This document shows positions 11,349-14,019 of a stretch of DNA of 14,019 bases, one piece after another. The DNA is from Thioalkalivibrio sp. Its GTDB lineage: Bacteria > Pseudomonadota > Gammaproteobacteria > Ectothiorhodospirales > Ectothiorhodospiraceae. Under the pieces are notes generated by a model. That model searched no databases. It was not told where the DNA came from and saw only the letters and a program-made list of their open reading frames with translations. Numbering within the stretch: the first letter of the stretch is position 1; the number at the start of each line of letters is the position of its first letter. Both the position numbers and the translations under genes were made by a program. The stretch covers positions 1-14,019 of the forward strand of contig PWRV01000253.1 in NCBI GenBank assembly GCA_003563455.1. The letters are read 5' to 3'.

Positions 11349-12921
11349 GATTATCCGACTTCTCCCCCTTCCCCTCGTGCTGGTTGTCAGCGCCCTGCTG
11401 GGTACCGGCTGCAGTATCCACGACAATCCGAGTGCACTGGCCCAGCCAGAGCGCGGGGCTGCATCCGCGCAACCGGCAGACGCCCTGCCCCGGGTGTCAC
11501 GCCGGGGCCTCGCGCGGGACGCCAGCCGCGCGCTGCGCCAACCCGCGATGAAGCCGGAAGACGCCCCGGACATCTGGACCCGGGCCAGGCTCGGCTTCGC
11601 GATGACCGAGAACCTGCATCACCCGAGGGTCGAAGTCTACAAACGGCATTACCGGCAGCACCCGAACATCATCGCCATCGCCTCCACAAGGGCGGAACCC
11701 TTCGCTTATTTCATCCTGAACGAGATCGAGCGGCGAGGTCTACCCGGCGAGCTGCTGCTGTTGCCGATCGTCGAGAGCGGCTATGCCGCCGAGGCCACTT
11801 CAAGCGCAAGCGCGGCCGGCATCTGGCAATTCGTCCCCGGCACCGGAGAACACTTCGGGCTGATCCAGGACGACTGGTATGACGGCCGGCGCGACGTCTA
11901 TCAATCCACCCACGCGGCACTGGACTATCTGGAGCATCTTCACGCCCGCTTCGGAGACTGGTACCTGGCGCTCGCCGCCTACAATTTCGGGCAGGGTAAT
12001 GTTGCCCGCGCAATGGCCGCCAACGCGGCCGCCGGTGAACCGACAGACTACTGGAGCCTGCAGCTCTCCAGCGAGGCGATGTCCTACGTGCCCCGGCTCC
12101 TTGCACTGCGCGCGCTGATCGACGAACCGGACCGGTACCGGATCCGGGTGCCGGTGATCGCGAACGAGCCCTACCTGAAGCCGGTGAATCCCGGACGCCA
12201 GGCAGACCTGGAGTACGTCGCCGAACTCGCCGGCATGGAATTCACCGAGGTCGCGCGCCTGAACCCCGGCTACCACAGAACCGTGACGCATCCTTATGCC
12301 GCACAGCACCTGCTGCTTCCTGCCACTGCGGCCAGGCAGCTCGAGGCCACACTCCGCGAGCGCGGACCGGACCACGCCCTCGTTCCCTACGCGGAATACG
12401 AGGTTCGCGCCGGCGACAATCTCGGCCGGATCGCGCAGCGGCACGGCGTCGGCGTTGCCGAGCTCCGCGGGATGAACGGGCTCGAGGGCGATCTGATCCG
12501 GGCCGGACAGCGTCTGCGGGTACCGGTGACCGGCGAGGCCATCCCCGGCCGTAACGCGGCGCCTGCAGCGACCCCGACTCAACCGCTGGAGTACACGGTC
12601 CAAGCGGGCGACAGCCTGTGGACCATCGCGCGGCGGCACGACGTCGGCGTCTCCCGCCTCCGGGAGACGAACGGCCTGTCGCGGGAGGCGCTGCTGCAGC
12701 CGGGCCAGACCCTCACCCTGCCCCCCACGGCGGTGGATCCCGACACGACGCGCGTCGAATACCGCATTCGACCCGGCGATTCGCTCGGCGCGATCTCAAG
12801 GCGCTTCGCTGTCGAGATCCACGATCTCCGGCGCTGGAACGGGCTGAACGGCGACGGTATCCGTGCGGGCGACACCCTGACGTTGTACGTCGCGAGAAAC
12901 GTCGCCGCCGGCGACGGCTGA
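11347..12921 (+). CDS. mltD: Membrane-bound lytic murein transglycosylase D with three LysM domains
   Basis: A 524-residue envelope lipoprotein. The N-terminal signal MIIRLLPLPLVLVVSALLGTGC has a lipobox-like LGTGC (Cys22) that is atypical at -3. The GH23/SLT catalytic domain spans about residues 110-225: catalytic E143 in PIVESGY, then SASAAGIWQFVPGTG (153-167) and LALAAYNFGQGNVARA (207-222). Three LysM peptidoglycan-binding repeats follow at about 351-393, 416-459 and 472-514, each with a YxVxxGDxL-type start and an NGL motif. The enzyme cleaves glycan strands to 1,6-anhydromuropeptides at the outer membrane inner face. E. coli MltD is 452 aa and has two LysM repeats, so one extra is present. 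It is divergent from the yafS-like gene; gloB, usual between them in E. coli, is absent. Confidence 0.95.
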   Translation: MIIRLLPLPLVLVVSALLGTGCSIHDNPSALAQPERGAASAQPADALPRVSRRGLARDASRALRQPAMKPEDAPDIWTRARLGFAMTENLHHPRVEVYKRHYRQHPNIIAIASTRAEPFAYFILNEIERRGLPGELLLLPIVESGYAAEATSSASAAGIWQFVPGTGEHFGLIQDDWYDGRRDVYQSTHAALDYLEHLHARFGDWYLALAAYNFGQGNVARAMAANAAAGEPTDYWSLQLSSEAMSYVPRLLALRALIDEPDRYRIRVPVIANEPYLKPVNPGRQADLEYVAELAGMEFTEVARLNPGYHRTVTHPYAAQHLLLPATAARQLEATLRERGPDHALVPYAEYEVRAGDNLGRIAQRHGVGVAELRGMNGLEGDLIRAGQRLRVPVTGEAIPGRNAAPAATPTQPLEYTVQAGDSLWTIARRHDVGVSRLRETNGLSREALLQPGQTLTLPPTAVDPDTTRVEYRIRPGDSLGAISRRFAVEIHDLRRWNGLNGDGIRAGDTLTLYVARNVAAGDG

Positions 12922-12963
12922 CACCCCGAACCCGCGACGGCGCACGCCGACGGCCTTGCCTTG

Positions 12964-12988
12964 GCCGGGTCCAAGGAGCTGACCCGGC
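12964..12988 (+). terminator. Terminator-like hairpin after mltD
   Basis: GCCGGGTC (12964-12971), a 9-nt loop and GACCCGGC (12981-12988) form a perfect 8-pair stem 42 nt after the mltD stop. No T-tract follows. A second hairpin CGCGGGC-atg-GCCCGCG (13011-13027) lies just downstream. One or both may end or stabilise the mltD message. Confidence 0.4.
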
Positions 12989-13045
12989 GCCGCCCACCGC
13001 GCGCACTGGGCGCGGGCATGGCCCGCGGCGCATGACCGACCGGTG

Positions 13046-13072
13046 GTGACACAACGGGTACATGGGTATGAT
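13046..13072 (+). promoter_or_regulatory. Promoter candidate for fabI
   Basis: -10 TATGAT (13067-13072) matches 5/6. GTGACA (13046-13051) is a 5/6 -35 but with a short 15-bp spacer; the weaker TGGTGA (13044-13049) gives 17 bp. The predicted start at about 13079 leaves a ~113-nt leader before the fabI ATG. Confidence 0.5.
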
Positions 13073-13105
13073 CGCAGGCGGCTGCGTGCGCGGGGGCCGC
13101 CTGCG
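13073..13105 (+). promoter_or_regulatory. 10-bp inverted repeat at the fabI transcription start
   Basis: CGCAGGCGGC (13073-13082) pairs perfectly with GCCGCCTGCG (13096-13105) around a 13-nt loop and begins directly after the -10 hexamer. It could be an operator covering the start site or a hairpin at the 5' end of the fabI leader. No regulator can be assigned from sequence. Confidence 0.45.
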
Positions 13106-13191
13106 CAGGCGCGCGGCGCCGGAGCGTCTTCGGCCGCCGCCCGGGCGCAGTCTCCGAGGCGCAAAGCCGGAACCGAAAACAGGAGGAATTC

Positions 13192-13989
13192 ATGGGGTTT
13201 CTGAAGGGCAAGCGCGCGCTGATCGTTGGTGTCGCCAGCAACCGTTCCATCGCCTATGGCATCGCCGAGGCCATGCATCGCGAGGGCGCTGAACTCGCGT
13301 TCACCTACCAGAACGATCGCATGCGCGAACGGGTCGAGAAACTGGTATCCGCCTTCGACTCCGATATCCTCGTGCCCTGTAACGTCGAGAACGACCAGGA
13401 GATCGAGCAGGTCTTCGAGCATCTGGACGACTACTGGGAAGGACTCGACATCCTGGTGCACTCGGTCGCCTTCGCCCCGAAGGAGGAACTGGAAGGAGAC
13501 TTCCTGGACAACGTCACCCGGGACGGTTTCCGCGTCGCCCATGACGTGAGTTCCTACAGCCTCGCGGCGCTCGCGAAGGCGGGGCGCGGGATGATGAAGG
13601 ACCGCAATGCGGCGATCCTCACGCTGAGCTATCTGGGGGCGATGCGCGCGATGCCCAGCTACAACGTGATGGGTCTGGCGAAGGCCAGCCTCGAAGCCAA
13701 TGTGCGCTACCTCGCCTACACCCTCGGGCCGGAATCGACCCGGGTCAATGCGGTATCGGCCGGCCCGATCCGCACGCTGGCGGCCGCGGGCATCGGCGAT
13801 TTCCGGCGCATTCTGGATCATGTGGAGAAAAACGCCCCGCTGCGTCGCAACGTGACCATCGAGCAGGTCGGGAATGCGGGTGCCTTCCTGTGTTCCGACC
13901 TGGCCGCGGGCATCACCGGCGAGGTGACCTACGTCGACTCCGGCTTCAACATCCTCGGGCTCGGACCGGGCGAGGCCGGGCTGGAGTAA
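13192..13989 (+). CDS. fabI: Enoyl-[acyl-carrier-protein] reductase (NADH) FabI
   Basis: A 265-residue short-chain dehydrogenase that reduces trans-2-enoyl-ACP in the last step of fatty-acid elongation. It closely resembles E. coli FabI (262 aa). The nucleotide-binding GVASNRSIAYGIA is at residues 13-25 and AFTYQND at 36-42. The catalytic Tyr147, Tyr157 and Lys164 lie in LSYLGAMRAMPSYNVMGLAKASLEANVRY. RVNAVSAGPIRTLAA and GNAGAFLCSDLAAGITGEV follow near the C-terminus. The position equivalent to E. coli Gly93 is alanine (HSVAFAP, residues 90-96). The start is secured by a perfect AGGAGG ribosome binding site (13181-13186) 5 nt before the ATG. It stands alone 270 nt downstream of mltD with its own promoter candidate. 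Confidence 0.97.
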   Translation: MGFLKGKRALIVGVASNRSIAYGIAEAMHREGAELAFTYQNDRMRERVEKLVSAFDSDILVPCNVENDQEIEQVFEHLDDYWEGLDILVHSVAFAPKEELEGDFLDNVTRDGFRVAHDVSSYSLAALAKAGRGMMKDRNAAILTLSYLGAMRAMPSYNVMGLAKASLEANVRYLAYTLGPESTRVNAVSAGPIRTLAAAGIGDFRRILDHVEKNAPLRRNVTIEQVGNAGAFLCSDLAAGITGEVTYVDSGFNILGLGPGEAGLE

Positions 13990-14019
13990 CCGTCACCGCA
14001 CTCCGCCTCCGCCATTGAA

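Noticed and set aside
10782..11882. 366-codon plus-strand open frame
   Set aside because: Shadow of the yafS-like gene and of mltD in another frame; no family resemblance.
12796..13821. 341-codon minus-strand open frame spanning the mltD end, the gap and fabI
   Set aside because: Mostly antisense to fabI and mltD, and both genes are intact.

Overview
This is a high-GC, densely packed chromosomal core region from a gammaproteobacterium. Gene content and order fit the Chromatiales/Ectothiorhodospiraceae (Thioalkalivibrio-like) better than enterics, but that placement is inferred from protein families, the hrcA-grpE-dnaK heat-shock order and remembered repeat types, not from a search. There are sixteen protein-coding genes (dnaK is cut by the window edge) and no rRNA, tRNA, CRISPR array or intact transposase gene.

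Layout. (1) 1-1976, minus strand: heat-shock operon hrcA-grpE-dnaK, with a sigma70-type promoter and a CIRCE operator in front of hrcA and a near-perfect sigma32 promoter between grpE and dnaK. (2) 2105-4689, plus strand: nadK and recN, divergent from hrcA. (3) 4733-4898: a 166-bp element with 27-bp terminal inverted repeats. (4) 4906-5766: fur (minus) divergent from bamE (plus). (5) 5881-8001, minus strand: a sodium:solute symporter of the NSS family followed by ratA and rnfH with tightly overlapping ends. (6) 8002-8585: non-coding, with a symporter promoter candidate, three and a half tandem ~89-bp repeats, a 29-bp inverted repeat and a 27-bp palindrome. (7) 8586-9065: smpB. (8) 9117-11348, minus strand: a yafS-like methyltransferase, rnhA and dnaQ, with a second terminal-inverted-repeat element (276 bp) between rnhA and dnaQ. 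(9) 11347-12921: mltD, divergent. (10) 13192-13989: fabI.

The first half matches the E. coli grpE-nadK-recN-bamE-ratB-ratA-smpB neighbourhood, with hrcA, fur and the symporter added. The second half matches the E. coli mltD-gloB-yafS-rnhA-dnaQ neighbourhood without gloB. The genes serve protein quality control (DnaK, GrpE, HrcA, SmpB), DNA repair and replication (RecN, DnaQ, RNase HI), cofactor and lipid synthesis (NadK, FabI), iron control (Fur) and envelope assembly or remodelling (BamE, MltD).

I found no convincing new multi-gene system. The observations most worth following are non-coding: the two inverted-repeat elements share a stem-loop whose pairing is kept while the stem sequence differs; the repeat cluster upstream of smpB; and the stacked heat-shock control signals.
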